Source of the DNA: a virus
Virus record (IMG/VR): IMGVR_UViG_3300023202_000066
Coordinates: 1 to 25,604 of that record
DNA: 25,604 nucleotides
Strand: one strand, 5' to 3'
The stretch's first letter is position 1. Each line of letters starts with the position of its first letter. The position numbers were made by a program, and so were the translations under genes. Shown in pieces: positions 14,582 to 20,727 of this stretch. The notes under the pieces are model-generated. The model saw only the letters and a list, made by a program, of their open reading frames with translations. It was not told the origin of the DNA and made no database searches.

Positions 14582-14668
14582 TTAATCACGCCTCATAGGT
14601 TTCGCACAAATCAGCAAGGTGACGACCATGATAATCACGCCCGCCGCCAACGCCCACCACGTCACCAT
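14582..14668 (-). CDS. 28-residue single-span membrane micro-protein
   Basis: The start codon overlaps the ParB stop (TGATG), so translation is coupled. The product has a tryptophan pair, then a strongly hydrophobic stretch (ALAAGVIIMVVTLLICA), then a short positively charged tail (KPMRRD). This is one transmembrane helix with its C-terminus probably cytoplasmic by the positive-inside rule. I recognise no family. Phages often encode such peptides as holin-like, lysis-control or exclusion proteins, but nothing shows that here. It is short, so the claim rests on the coupling and the very clear hydrophobic design. Confidence 0.55.
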   Translation of the reverse strand: MVTWWALAAGVIIMVVTLLICAKPMRRD

Positions 14669-15492
14669 CACTTGATGCCGGATTCTTCCAGAACATGCCG
14701 GAAGAAATTCGTCGCAGTATCGCCCGACGTTTTGAGTTCGCGAGACGCCGCCACCAGTTGACGCTTCAACTTTTCGTCCGCCATGACGACCATCACCATC
14801 GAACCCTTGTGCGTGAAAATCAGATAATCTTGATCCAACGTATCCGCCGAATCAGCGAACAGCGAAGTCACGATGTCGTGGATCGAATCGAGAGCAAACC
14901 GCTCCCGTTTGGATTCCGTAGCCAGCCCGTCGATGAACGATTTATCCTTCGCGTCCTTTTCGACCAGCAAGTGACGCCGGAACTGCCGCTCATCATCGAA
15001 ACCGAGCATCTTCGGTAGCATGGCCGAATCAATCCGACCTTCGAGCGAGCGAACCAGATCGGTGAACTTGCGAGCGTTCAAGTCACCAGAGATGAGATTT
15101 CGCCGAACCGTTTTCAGACGTTGCTCGGTTTCATCCCAGTCGTCGTAGAGATACGCGGGCATCTTTTCCATACCCAAATCACCGCCCGCCCGCCAACGGT
15201 GTTCACCTTCGATAATCAGGTAGTGATTCCCACCAGTCCAGGCAGGCTCGCCAGAGTGATCGACGCCGCGAACCTCCAGCCAGAGACGGTCGTGCTCAGC
15301 CCGCGAGATAGGAACCAGCCCTAACGGGTTCCCGAAACCATCCGCCAGGATTTCCGCCTTCAGAGCCTCGAACGTCTCGTCGCTTTGCTCGTTCGGATTC
15401 CAGGGATTCGGGTGAATGTTTTCGCGGGGGATCAGTTGCGAATCCAGAATCGCCACGCGGGTAACAGGTAGGGCTTCCGATTCCTTCGTCAT
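14668..15492 (-). CDS. ParB-like nuclease-fold protein
   Basis: The 274-residue protein has a ParB/sulfiredoxin-type N-terminal domain. It opens with a strand and proline motif (LIPRENIHPNPWNPN), then the helix FEALKAEILADG, and the signature strand IIEGEHRWRAG at residues ~93-103, where GEHR/W corresponds to the ParB CTP-binding box. Helical regions follow. It has the usual length for phage ParB-like proteins located just before terminase, which may organise DNA for packaging, regulate transcription or nick DNA. The start ATG has GGGAG seven nucleotides upstream. The upstream lipoprotein gene runs 197 nt into it in another frame. It is not clearly a plasmid partition protein, because no ParA is nearby. 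Confidence 0.78.
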   Translation of the reverse strand: MTKESEALPVTRVAILDSQLIPRENIHPNPWNPNEQSDETFEALKAEILADGFGNPLGLVPISRAEHDRLWLEVRGVDHSGEPAWTGGNHYLIIEGEHRWRAGGDLGMEKMPAYLYDDWDETEQRLKTVRRNLISGDLNARKFTDLVRSLEGRIDSAMLPKMLGFDDERQFRRHLLVEKDAKDKSFIDGLATESKRERFALDSIHDIVTSLFADSADTLDQDYLIFTHKGSMVMVVMADEKLKRQLVAASRELKTSGDTATNFFRHVLEESGIK

Positions 15493-16138
15493 TTTTGTAC
15501 TCCCGATATGCGATGACGACCGGAGTCAATTCGCGGTCGCCGATTCGTACTTTTACGATTTTGACAGTTTCCAGAGCACGATCAACATATCGCTCATCGC
15601 CCTCATCCAACACGATCAGATACAGCGTCGGATGCAGACCGGTGTGCCGAGCATAATGGCACGCTTGGCCCAGGGCTTCGTACCACTTCACCGCGAAATC
15701 AACCTCCACCGCCAACGCATCTGTAACAATATCAACCCGCGTCCCATCCCGCAAGCGATACTCCAGTTGGCCCTGAAGCACTTCGTTGATTTCTTCGCAG
15801 TATTGAGCTTCCGTTTTTCGGAGAACAGCCGCCGCAACAAACCCAGGGAGCCGACAGCCCCCAGGCGGACATTGCACCTCAGTCACCGGCAGCGGGGGAG
15901 CTTCGATAACCGGTGGGCAAACGCCGTCGCAATCTTCGCACTCGCAACCGTCGCCGAATTTCACGCAGGGACAGCAAGTGCAATCGGTTTCACAACTGCC
16001 GCAACATTCAGTCTTTGCTTGGCAGGGTGGACAGCTTTCTGCGGGATACTTTTCGCTTGGGTTTTCGTTTTTCAGGTTCGGGCAACCGCTCAGGCAGACC
16101 AGCAAAACTGCCATCATCACGCCGACGAAACACTTCAT
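15296..16138 (-). CDS. Cysteine-rich lipoprotein with PD-(D/E)XK-like nuclease core
   Basis: I chose the ATG at 16138. It gives a short lipoprotein signal: a basic start, a hydrophobic core and lipobox LSGC with the lipidated cysteine at residue 19. Residues ~36-74 are extraordinarily cysteine-rich with many CxxC-like pairs, suggesting metal binding or disulfides. Residues ~115-205 resemble a PD-(D/E)XK fold: GTRVDIVTD with D136, then AVEVDFAVKW with E145 and K151, then an EALGQA helix and a LYLIVLDE strand. A membrane-anchored nuclease outside the cytoplasm would fit superinfection exclusion or DNA scavenging; this is inference. The last ~60 residues overlap the ParB gene out of frame and look non-native, so a lost stop codon is likely. 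Confidence 0.72.
   Translation of the reverse strand: MKCFVGVMMAVLLVCLSGCPNLKNENPSEKYPAESCPPCQAKTECCGSCETDCTCCPCVKFGDGCECEDCDGVCPPVIEAPPLPVTEVQCPPGGCRLPGFVAAAVLRKTEAQYCEEINEVLQGQLEYRLRDGTRVDIVTDALAVEVDFAVKWYEALGQACHYARHTGLHPTLYLIVLDEGDERYVDRALETVKIVKVRIGDRELTPVVIAYREYKNDEGIGSPTCYPRGDSGFATDPPRKHSPESLESERAKRRDVRGSEGGNPGGWFREPVRAGSYLAG
15979..15993 (+). promoter_or_regulatory. Recurrent element, copy 4, opposite orientation
   Basis: Plus-strand TGCAATCGGTTTCAC is the inverted form of the element, inside the cysteine-rich lipoprotein gene. It is the only copy oriented against the others. The element is an imperfect palindrome, so inversion may not abolish binding. Confidence 0.4.
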
Positions 16139-16367
16139 GGTAGGGCTTCCCTTCAATGACCAAATCATAGAATTCGAGCGGGCAACCGAGAACTTCTTGG
16201 TCAGCAGAGAACGTCACCTCGGCACGATCATCGGCCCGCTGGCAGACAAACAAATCACCAGACGCCCCTCTTTTTATCCGGTGGATCACCAAATAGCAAC
16301 AGTCATCCAGGCGGAACGCTTCGCCAACGGTGCAGAACGTCAATCGACGGGGATCGTCCAGGTTCAT
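16008..16367 (-). CDS. Uncharacterised 119-residue protein with basic tail
   Basis: The frame can start at TTG (16388), but ATG 16367 has GGAG nine nucleotides upstream and is preferred. The N-terminal ~80 residues form a compact domain with strands such as CTVGEAFRLDD, CCYLVIHRIKRG and LFVCQRADDRAEVTF. The C-terminus is Lys/Arg/Pro-rich (PEPEKRKPKRKVSRRK) and coincides with a 131-nt out-of-frame overlap with the lipoprotein gene, so it may be shaped by that gene's signal-peptide codons. No family is recognised. Its position in the block between the tRNA region and ParB gives no clear role. Confidence 0.6.
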   Translation of the reverse strand: MNLDDPRRLTFCTVGEAFRLDDCCYLVIHRIKRGASGDLFVCQRADDRAEVTFSADQEVLGCPLEFYDLVIEGKPYHEVFRRRDDGSFAGLPERLPEPEKRKPKRKVSRRKLSTLPSKD

Positions 16368-16400
16368 ACGAGATTTCTCCAGGTTCAAAAGTGCTTGAAT

Positions 16401-16544
16401 TTATAAGCCGCCGAGCTTCTTCCCAAACAGCCGCAGCCCTTCAGCAGCTTGCTCCATTGAAACGCCCAACTTCCGAAACGCCGAGACAGCCGGAGTCAGG
16501 TCGATCTCAACGTCGCCGATTTTGGTGCTCAAGTCGCTGCTCAT
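16401..16544 (-). CDS. 47-residue micro-protein after the SDR gene
   Basis: An ATGA overlap couples the start to the stop of the upstream SDR gene. The product begins with a polar beta segment (TKIGDVEIDLTPAVSAF) and continues with an amphipathic helix rich in Ala/Glu/Leu and a basic glycine end (LFGKKLGGL). Codon use is like its neighbours and there is no internal stop. No family is recognised. The strength of the call lies in the exact four-base overlap and the well-formed amphipathic sequence. Confidence 0.55.
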   Translation of the reverse strand: MSSDLSTKIGDVEIDLTPAVSAFRKLGVSMEQAAEGLRLFGKKLGGL

Positions 16545-17182
16545 TTTGGAATTCGGATCACGCGAGAAACGAGTTCGGGATCGGTTTCGATGTTCCGCCG
16601 AATTTGGTCAACCGAGAGATCAAGTTCAGCGTCATTTGTGAGATATTCCGCGAACGCAACCTTCAGGTGCGAGAATTGATGCCCGCACCGAAAGAACGCC
16701 TCGACCGCCGCCTGCCGCGATGCAACCGACAGCGATGTGGGAACTTGGTCGAACGAAAACGCCCGATTGTCGAGCGGGAAGATTACCAGCCCGTTCGGAA
16801 CCAGCACGCCGAAGTCGAGCATGTATTTGATGAGCATTAGCGGATTGATGACGTTGACCTTGAACGCCCGCTCGATGTCCGCAGGCGAGAGCAAGTCCCA
16901 GTCGATAGGTTCCCGCCGAAACGCGAGATGAACCACCGCGTCGATTTGAACGCCTTGTTCAACCAACGGGTGAAACGCCGCCACCATCTCATCCGCGTAT
17001 TCGAGATTTGCCTGCAACCAGTTCGCACCGAGATGCGGTCGTTGATCGACGCCTGGGGGTGGCTTTCGCTGGAGCGTGAAAACTTCATGCCCGCGAGCAT
17101 CCAGCGAGTTCAAGAGCGACAAGCCGATCTGACCAGTCGCCCCAGTGATGAGAATTCGTTTCTGATTTCGAGCCTTCGCCAT
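16541..17182 (-). CDS. NAD(P)-binding SDR/epimerase-like protein
   Basis: The 213-residue Rossmann-fold protein opens with the nucleotide-binding strand and loop ILITGATGQIG, followed by a helix and the second strand HEVFTLQRK. Later signatures of extended/atypical SDRs are AVVHLAF (the usual AxxHLA-like strand) and FKVNVINPLMLIKY. The usual catalytic YxxxK is not obvious; the expected place reads SLSVASRQAAVEAFF, so it may be an NAD-binding but non-oxidising protein or a divergent epimerase. It starts with a good GGAAGG site. Such enzymes in phages often modify nucleotide sugars, which would fit the glycosyltransferase downstream; this is inference. Confidence 0.75.
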   Translation of the reverse strand: MAKARNQKRILITGATGQIGLSLLNSLDARGHEVFTLQRKPPPGVDQRPHLGANWLQANLEYADEMVAAFHPLVEQGVQIDAVVHLAFRREPIDWDLLSPADIERAFKVNVINPLMLIKYMLDFGVLVPNGLVIFPLDNRAFSFDQVPTSLSVASRQAAVEAFFRCGHQFSHLKVAFAEYLTNDAELDLSVDQIRRNIETDPELVSRVIRIPK

Positions 17183-17185
17183 AGC

Positions 17186-17605
17186 TTACCTTCCAGACGG
17201 TTTGATAATTCCGCTCGGTCGCGGAGCCTCGGCGATGATGGGTTTTTTGGCCGCAGCCTTCGCCGCCTCCCCCACACTTTGACGCGAATCGTTCAGTTTC
17301 GCAACCACGCCGGTCACAAACTGCTCTTTTTGTTCTTCGGTGAGCAAATCCGCGAGCGTCTCCAACGCCGCCAAACAGAGCAAGTTCTGATGTTGGGTTT
17401 GGATCATGCCGCCCTTCAGCGACACCAGAGTTTGAATCACCGACGCCGGATGCAGAGAGCCGTCAGGGAACTGGCCGAGCTTCAGCTTCCCCATGTGCTC
17501 GTCCATGATTTGCATGAGTTCGTTCGCCGCTTCGCCGATGCGAGCGTCGTTCAACAAGCCAATCGGAGCCACGTCGGGAGTTTCGGTTTTCGTTTCGTCG
17601 GCCAT
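17186..17605 (-). CDS. Uncharacterised helical protein with operator-fused leader
   Basis: The product is 139 residues, mostly alpha-helical (LNDARIGEAANELMQIMDEHMG, then LLCLAALETLADLLTEEQKEQF), with an Ala/Lys/Pro-rich C-terminus. I start at ATG 17605, which has GGAG seven nucleotides upstream; the frame extends further up without a better site. The recurrent 16-bp element directly precedes the SD, forming TGCAACCGATTTCACTGGAG, identical over 20 nt to the leader at 22140. No family is recognised. The stop lies inside the ribosome site of the SDR gene, so the two are likely co-translated. Confidence 0.7.
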   Translation of the reverse strand: MADETKTETPDVAPIGLLNDARIGEAANELMQIMDEHMGKLKLGQFPDGSLHPASVIQTLVSLKGGMIQTQHQNLLCLAALETLADLLTEEQKEQFVTGVVAKLNDSRQSVGEAAKAAAKKPIIAEAPRPSGIIKPSGR

Positions 17606-17615
17606 TGGGTTCTCC

Positions 17616-17631
17616 AGTGAAATCGGTTGCA
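17616..17631 (-). promoter_or_regulatory. Recurrent 16-bp element, copy 5, fused to a ribosome site
   Basis: Plus-strand AGTGAAATCGGTTGCA. Read on the coding strand it runs straight into GGAG and then the ATG at 17605. Position in a leader argues for a role in transcription start or translation of this gene. Confidence 0.7.
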
Positions 17632-17641
17632 AAAATAAAAG

Positions 17642-17898
17642 TGGGCGATGATGGACTCGAACCACCGACCTTGGCTTTCGCCATGCTCTGAGGGACGCTC
17701 CGTGCTAACGCTTACGTTCCCAACCGGTTGAGAATTTCGCCGTCGCCAGTTAGACCATTGCGGGTGTCTTACGTTTTCCCGCGAGCCTGCACGCCCAGGT
17801 TCCACGCCAGAGAAATGATAACCAATGATCCCCTGATGCTCGACGCCGGATGCCTCCAGCATTTCGCCACGCTTCACCACCAACTGAGCTAATCGCCC
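17642..17898 (-). tRNA. tRNA-like gene with a ~189-nt insertion in the D-loop
   Basis: The 5' part (from 17898) reads GGGCGAT, TA, then a canonical D-arm start GCTCAGTTGGT. The 3' part (17689-17642) gives AGAGC, a short hairpin TGGC-GAAA-GCCA, variable AGGTC, a perfect T-arm (GGTGG, TTCGAGT, CCATC), acceptor ATCGCCC and discriminator A, without encoded CCA. The acceptor pairs 7/7. Joining GGT to AGAGC would give an ordinary D-arm, so 17690-17878 is inserted; several hairpins can form in it. The anticodon arm is five nucleotides short, with a GAAA loop. Alternatively the insertion is in the anticodon loop, because TGGCGAAA occurs at both edges. I cannot assign an anticodon. It could be an intron-bearing tRNA, a tRNA-derived RNA or a decayed gene. 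Confidence 0.5.
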
Positions 17899-18011
17899 AA
17901 AATAGAAATCGACAACAGCGGGAAATCGCTCTCTCCAAGCATTTCAGAGCACGCTCCGAAACGGCGATTCTCGTCTCGTAAGTTTTTACAACTGCCGTCG
18001 ATTTCGTTCAG

Positions 18012-18190
18012 CCTCGCCCCCTGGACTCGAACCAGAACCTACGGAATCCAAATCCGCCGTGCTACCTCGTAATGTTGCCGTTGAACCGCCCACCGTTTTG
18101 TCACCGATCAGAGTGTCTGAGCGGTTCTCTCCGAACCGGAGCCGCCACGGTTTCTGTTTCAACCTTTCACCACTATTACACTAGAGCAAG
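18012..18190 (-). tRNA. tRNA with UGG anticodon and a ~108-nt insertion in the D-loop
   Basis: The 5' part (from 18190) is CTTGCTC, TA, GTGTAAT; the 3' part resumes GGTAGCAC. GTGT pairs with GCAC to close a normal D-stem once 18067-18174 is removed. The anticodon arm GCGGA-TTTGGAT-TCCGT is complete, with TGG at 18048-18050, which would read proline codons, although position 37 is A and the body looks glutamine-like. The T-arm is regular (TTCGAGT loop), and acceptor GGGCGAG pairs with CTTGCTC using two G-U pairs; the discriminator is G. The insertion contains hairpins such as TCAGA-CAC-TCTGA and is too short for a known group I intron. It begins a few bases after the terminator-like U-tract at 18195. 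Confidence 0.55.
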
Positions 18191-18194
18191 GTTA

Positions 18195-18241
18195 AAAATG
18201 CGATGCGAACCGCCACCTGCATGAGACGGTTCGCACCGCAA
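18195..18241 (-). terminator. Long 14-bp hairpin plus U-tract upstream of the tRNA pair
   Basis: On the minus strand TGCGGTGCGAACCG pairs with CGGTTCGCATCGCA over 14 bp with one G-U pair. The loop is 14 nt and TTTTT follows. It has the shape of an intrinsic terminator and ends the structured region 18242-18545. Because a tRNA begins about five bases later, it could instead be an RNase processing site. Confidence 0.65.
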
Positions 18242-18596
18242 AGTTCGGATCGTTGTCTCAGTTCATACGCGATAGGCTTGACACCTCGCGTCCCCCCTTC
18301 GACGGTTCGTTGTGACGATTGGCGACCGCTTTCAGGCTACCCGCTAATGAGCGGAAGCATCGCCAGAACCAGCCCCGAATCTTTCGGAGAACAGCACGCC
18401 CACGACCATCTTCATGCCCGCACCACGCACCGTTCAGTGATTCCATTCACGTCAGGCTTCAAGGTTTACTCCGGCAGGTTCGCTTGGTTTTACGTTACCT
18501 ACTCACCAGCCGCGTCATCCACAACGCTCCTCGGAACCGTTTATGCTTTTTATGGGGAGCATCGAAAAACGGCCAAAACTCCGCTCGCCTTCCCTA
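18242..18596 (-). ncRNA. Structured non-coding RNA candidate, class unknown
   Basis: No convincing protein frame covers this 355-nt stretch between a gp49-family gene and a terminator-like hairpin. It contains multiple compact hairpins, for example CCGCT-CATT-AGCGG (18341-18354) and GTGA-ATGGAA-TCAC (18437-18450), and an interrupted GCTCC/GGAGC pairing near 18523-18562. It is rich in GNRA-like loops. The overall look (GGTAACGTAAAACC, GTATGAACTGAGAC) reminds me of group II intron domain I, but I find no canonical domain V, so I do not assign it. It does not match RNase P RNA or tmRNA signatures I know. Confidence 0.4.
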
Positions 18597-18914
18597 CTAT
18601 ACCGCAGGCGAATCGGAACCCGCAACCGGCAGAACACCGATGCCGTTCTTCCCCCATTGAAGCGTAAAGCCGAGCAACTCGAACACCTTGTCGGTCGCAC
18701 GTTCAGCCGCGATACGCTTCCCGATTTCTTCGTCGTAGTTCGCCGGATCAACGCACGATGAGTGCGTCACGATCTCGAACCCGTTCACCAGCGTCGTCAC
18801 GCAGACGCAAGTCTTCGCTCCGAGCTTTTGGAATTCCTGCTTGTCGATGAAAGCGTTCACCGTATCCAAGTCCACGCGAGAGATCTCTTCAACGCCATCC
18901 CGACAGCCCTCCAT
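18597..18914 (-). CDS. Phage N4 gp49 / Sf6 gene 66 family protein
   Basis: The 105-residue protein has the diagnostic block of this small phage family: GFEIVTHSSCVDPANYDEEIGKRIAAERATDKVFELLGF, where a cysteine-valine-aspartate strand precedes the conserved Pro-Ala-Asn/acidic helix. It has no established biochemical function but is widespread in tailed phages, usually among early genes. The first ATG (18914) lacks an obvious SD; an in-frame GTG shortly downstream (preceding DLDTVNAF) with a purine-rich upstream is an alternative start. A run of ten T (18940-18950 region) lies just upstream on the coding strand. Confidence 0.75.
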   Translation of the reverse strand: MEGCRDGVEEISRVDLDTVNAFIDKQEFQKLGAKTCVCVTTLVNGFEIVTHSSCVDPANYDEEIGKRIAAERATDKVFELLGFTLQWGKNGIGVLPVAGSDSPAV

Positions 18915-19040
18915 TGAGTAATACGCATGACCGTGACAAAAAAAAAACAGCAGCGAGCGAGAGCACCAAATCCGTCCTGCGATTTACAGGATAATTGGTG
19001 AGACAGAGGCGGATTACAGCCCCCGCCCGCCGCTTGTACG
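18915..19040. other. Intergenic 126 nt with nested inverted repeat and poly-A/T tract
   Basis: No gene is seen. AATCCG near 18968 and CGGATT near 19012 bracket an inner CCTG/CAGG hairpin, and a run of ten A (T on the coding strand) precedes the gp49-family gene. The homopolymer is prone to slippage. No promoter of convincing quality is present. Confidence 0.45.
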
Positions 19041-19310
19041 TTAGCCGAGATAGCTCATCTTGCCGCCGAAGCGACTCGACAATTTCACTCGGAATTCTTC
19101 GGGATCGTCAGCCACCACGATAGGCTTCGACGATGCCCAGGTTCCCTTTCCGTCGAACCCGATGCCCCTCCAGACTTCAGGCCCGTCAGGATCATCACCG
19201 AGATGGCCGAAACCCGTCACGATGCCAACACGACCAGTCGAGCAAACGCAAATCTTGCCCGCCAAGTCTTCATCTCCGTCCCAAACGCGGGGAAGGTTTT
19301 CACCCATCAA
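19041..19310 (-). CDS. Uncharacterised 89-residue SH3-like small protein
   Basis: This is coupled to the thymidylate synthase gene by an ATGA overlap. Its sequence (GKICVCSTGRVGIVTGFGHLG, then WRGIGFDGKGTWASSKPIVVADD) has the glycine-spaced beta-strand pattern of small SH3- or KOW-like barrels common in phages. I recognise no specific family. It belongs to the packed nucleotide-metabolism block; function unknown. Confidence 0.7.
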   Translation of the reverse strand: MMGENLPRVWDGDEDLAGKICVCSTGRVGIVTGFGHLGDDPDGPEVWRGIGFDGKGTWASSKPIVVADDPEEFRVKLSSRFGGKMSYLG

Positions 19311-20149
19311 GCCACCATACTCCGGTCAGGTAAAATGTCGGCGGTTTCGTTGCCGAACAGCTTCCGGTATTGCCGCCAGCCGTTCACGAAGTTGCCAGAG
19401 AACACGTCCTCCTCATGGCAAACCGCCGCGTGCTCGAATGGCGACCAGTGACCATTTCCGAGCAAGCGATCATGCAATTTGATGTCAGCTTCGACATCAC
19501 GAACGCCTTCGTGAGTCAGGTAAGAAACGCGAGCACATCGAGCGACCGACACCTTCACCAAGTCGTTCGAGAGCAGTTCATCATCGCCGTCGAAACCGGT
19601 CAACGGGAGATGCCACTGGCCCCAATCCAACGCGGTAGGTTCCGCCGCTTCGCGGAGATCGCGAGCCATGTACGCGATTTTTTGAATGTGGGGTTCGGCA
19701 GCTTCGTGACACCGGAGCTTGAAGAAATTATCCCAGCACGTCGCCGACGCGATGACCGTAATCCACATCCACGGTTCGACCAACCGGTTCACGATTTGTT
19801 TGTGCAGGCCCATCTCATGCATGACCTTCGCCCGCCGAACGGTAGACTTCATGCACTCCACCCAGGCCGACTCTGATGCGAGAGCCACCGCCGAACCAGC
19901 CTCGAATTCTTCGTAGGCTTGCATCCCCTTCTGATTTTTGCCCCATTTGATCGGGATGAACGGGTCAGCCAGGATGTTCTCGATCATCTTCTCGAACGGG
20001 ATAGCCCGCGAGCTTGCCGAGTTCCGAGAGAACATCCGATGCGTCATAAATTCCGAGTGAATACAACGCGGGTAAGTGAGCGACATCGTTGTGAGACGCT
20101 GCCCGTTTGGATTCACCGAATCCGCCAAAATTTTCGCTTCAAAAGCCAC
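19307..20149 (-). CDS. thyX: Flavin-dependent thymidylate synthase (ThyX-like)
   Basis: This 280-residue enzyme would methylate dUMP to dTMP using methylene-tetrahydrofolate and FAD, supplying thymidine for phage replication. The ThyX signature, normally RHRxxSxNExSxRY, is recognisable but altered: residues 36-49 read THRMFSRNSASSRA, keeping HR, S, N and SxR but replacing the glutamate and final tyrosine. The context SEFMTHRMFSRN, an internal NGHWSPFEHAA (the substrate-binding H-x-SPFEH region of ThyX), and GWRQYRKLFGN near the C-terminus support the family. It is longer than typical bacterial ThyX by about 40 residues, as in related phage variants. It sits near a MazG-like pyrophosphohydrolase. 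Confidence 0.85.
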   Translation of the reverse strand: MAFEAKILADSVNPNGQRLTTMSLTYPRCIHSEFMTHRMFSRNSASSRAIPFEKMIENILADPFIPIKWGKNQKGMQAYEEFEAGSAVALASESAWVECMKSTVRRAKVMHEMGLHKQIVNRLVEPWMWITVIASATCWDNFFKLRCHEAAEPHIQKIAYMARDLREAAEPTALDWGQWHLPLTGFDGDDELLSNDLVKVSVARCARVSYLTHEGVRDVEADIKLHDRLLGNGHWSPFEHAAVCHEEDVFSGNFVNGWRQYRKLFGNETADILPDRSMVA

Positions 20150-20150
20150 G

Positions 20151-20462
20151 TCAATACTCCTTTGAGTCTGAGAGAACGAACCCAGTCTTCGGGTTCCAAG
20201 GTTGGGGATCGCGAGCCGACAGCCCGATCACTTCCCCGCGAGAGTCTACGTCGATGTCTTTGGTGGTCACGAACCACCCGCCGCACGTTGCGTAGATGCC
20301 GTTCGGCCATGCCTCATTTTGAACGTACACGCGGTCGCCTTTGACGACTTCCTTCACGTCTACGTTCACCCAACGCCCGCCGCGATACACCGCGTAGATG
20401 TCAGGAACGGTCGGCAACACCGCAGCAACAGCCAGAGCCATTAGATCACGTCGCGAAATCAT
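20151..20462 (-). CDS. Exported small protein with twin-arginine-like signal
   Basis: The 103-residue product begins MISRRDLMALAVAAVLP, a Tat-type signal (S-R-R-x-L then a hydrophobic core) followed by a short polar linker. The mature part is beta-rich with Gly/Trp/Tyr (YRGGRWVNVDVKEVVKGDRVYV, ATCGGWFVTTKDI), like a small barrel. The start overlaps the upstream stop as ATGA. Folded-state export by a phage-encoded Tat substrate is unusual. The signal could also serve Sec as a membrane anchor. Function is unknown; envelope modification or exclusion are guesses. Confidence 0.68.
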   Translation of the reverse strand: MISRRDLMALAVAAVLPTVPDIYAVYRGGRWVNVDVKEVVKGDRVYVQNEAWPNGIYATCGGWFVTTKDIDVDSRGEVIGLSARDPQPWNPKTGFVLSDSKEY

Positions 20463-20686
20463 GCCGTCACCGGTTTAAGCATTGCGGGTAGAGTTCCAGA
20501 TTTGCGTAGCCGCACAAACGTCTGCCGCAGATCATCCAAATCATCCGTCACTTCGACATGCATCTCCGCGAACAATTCCTGAGCACGCCGCAAATCCCGC
20601 ACTCGCCAATGATCGGCACAATGCCCAGTTGAAAGCGACAGCAGAATGTGAACAGCCTCGAACGCCTTCTTAGTTTGCCAACTCAT
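20459..20686 (-). CDS. Uncharacterised 75-residue helical protein
   Basis: An ATG preceded by GGAGAAAGAT opens this small gene; the leader CCGGAGAAAGATATG is almost the same as that of the gene at 22898. The product is helical with several histidines and arginines (FEAVHILLSLSTGHCADHW, DLRRAQELFAEMH). No family is recognised. Its end is coupled to the Tat-signal gene. Confidence 0.65.
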   Translation of the reverse strand: MSWQTKKAFEAVHILLSLSTGHCADHWRVRDLRRAQELFAEMHVEVTDDLDDLRQTFVRLRKSGTLPAMLKPVTA

Positions 20687-20727
20687 ATCTTTCTCCGGTT
20701 GCCCCGCCCTGACGCGGGGAGATGTTG

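Noticed and set aside
14668-15492. Plasmid-type partition protein
   Set aside because: No ParA neighbour, and its position before terminase fits the phage ParB-like family.
17551-17883. 110-codon minus-strand frame across the first tRNA-like gene
   Set aside because: It runs through tRNA arms and structured insertion; no SD and no domain pattern.
17642-18190. tmRNA or RNase P RNA
   Set aside because: Conserved blocks of these RNAs (for example GGATTCGACGGG or GAGGAAAGTCCG) are absent.
18203-18667. 154-codon plus-strand frame in the structured RNA region
   Set aside because: It is opposite a hairpin-rich segment, has no ribosome site and a shadow-like composition.
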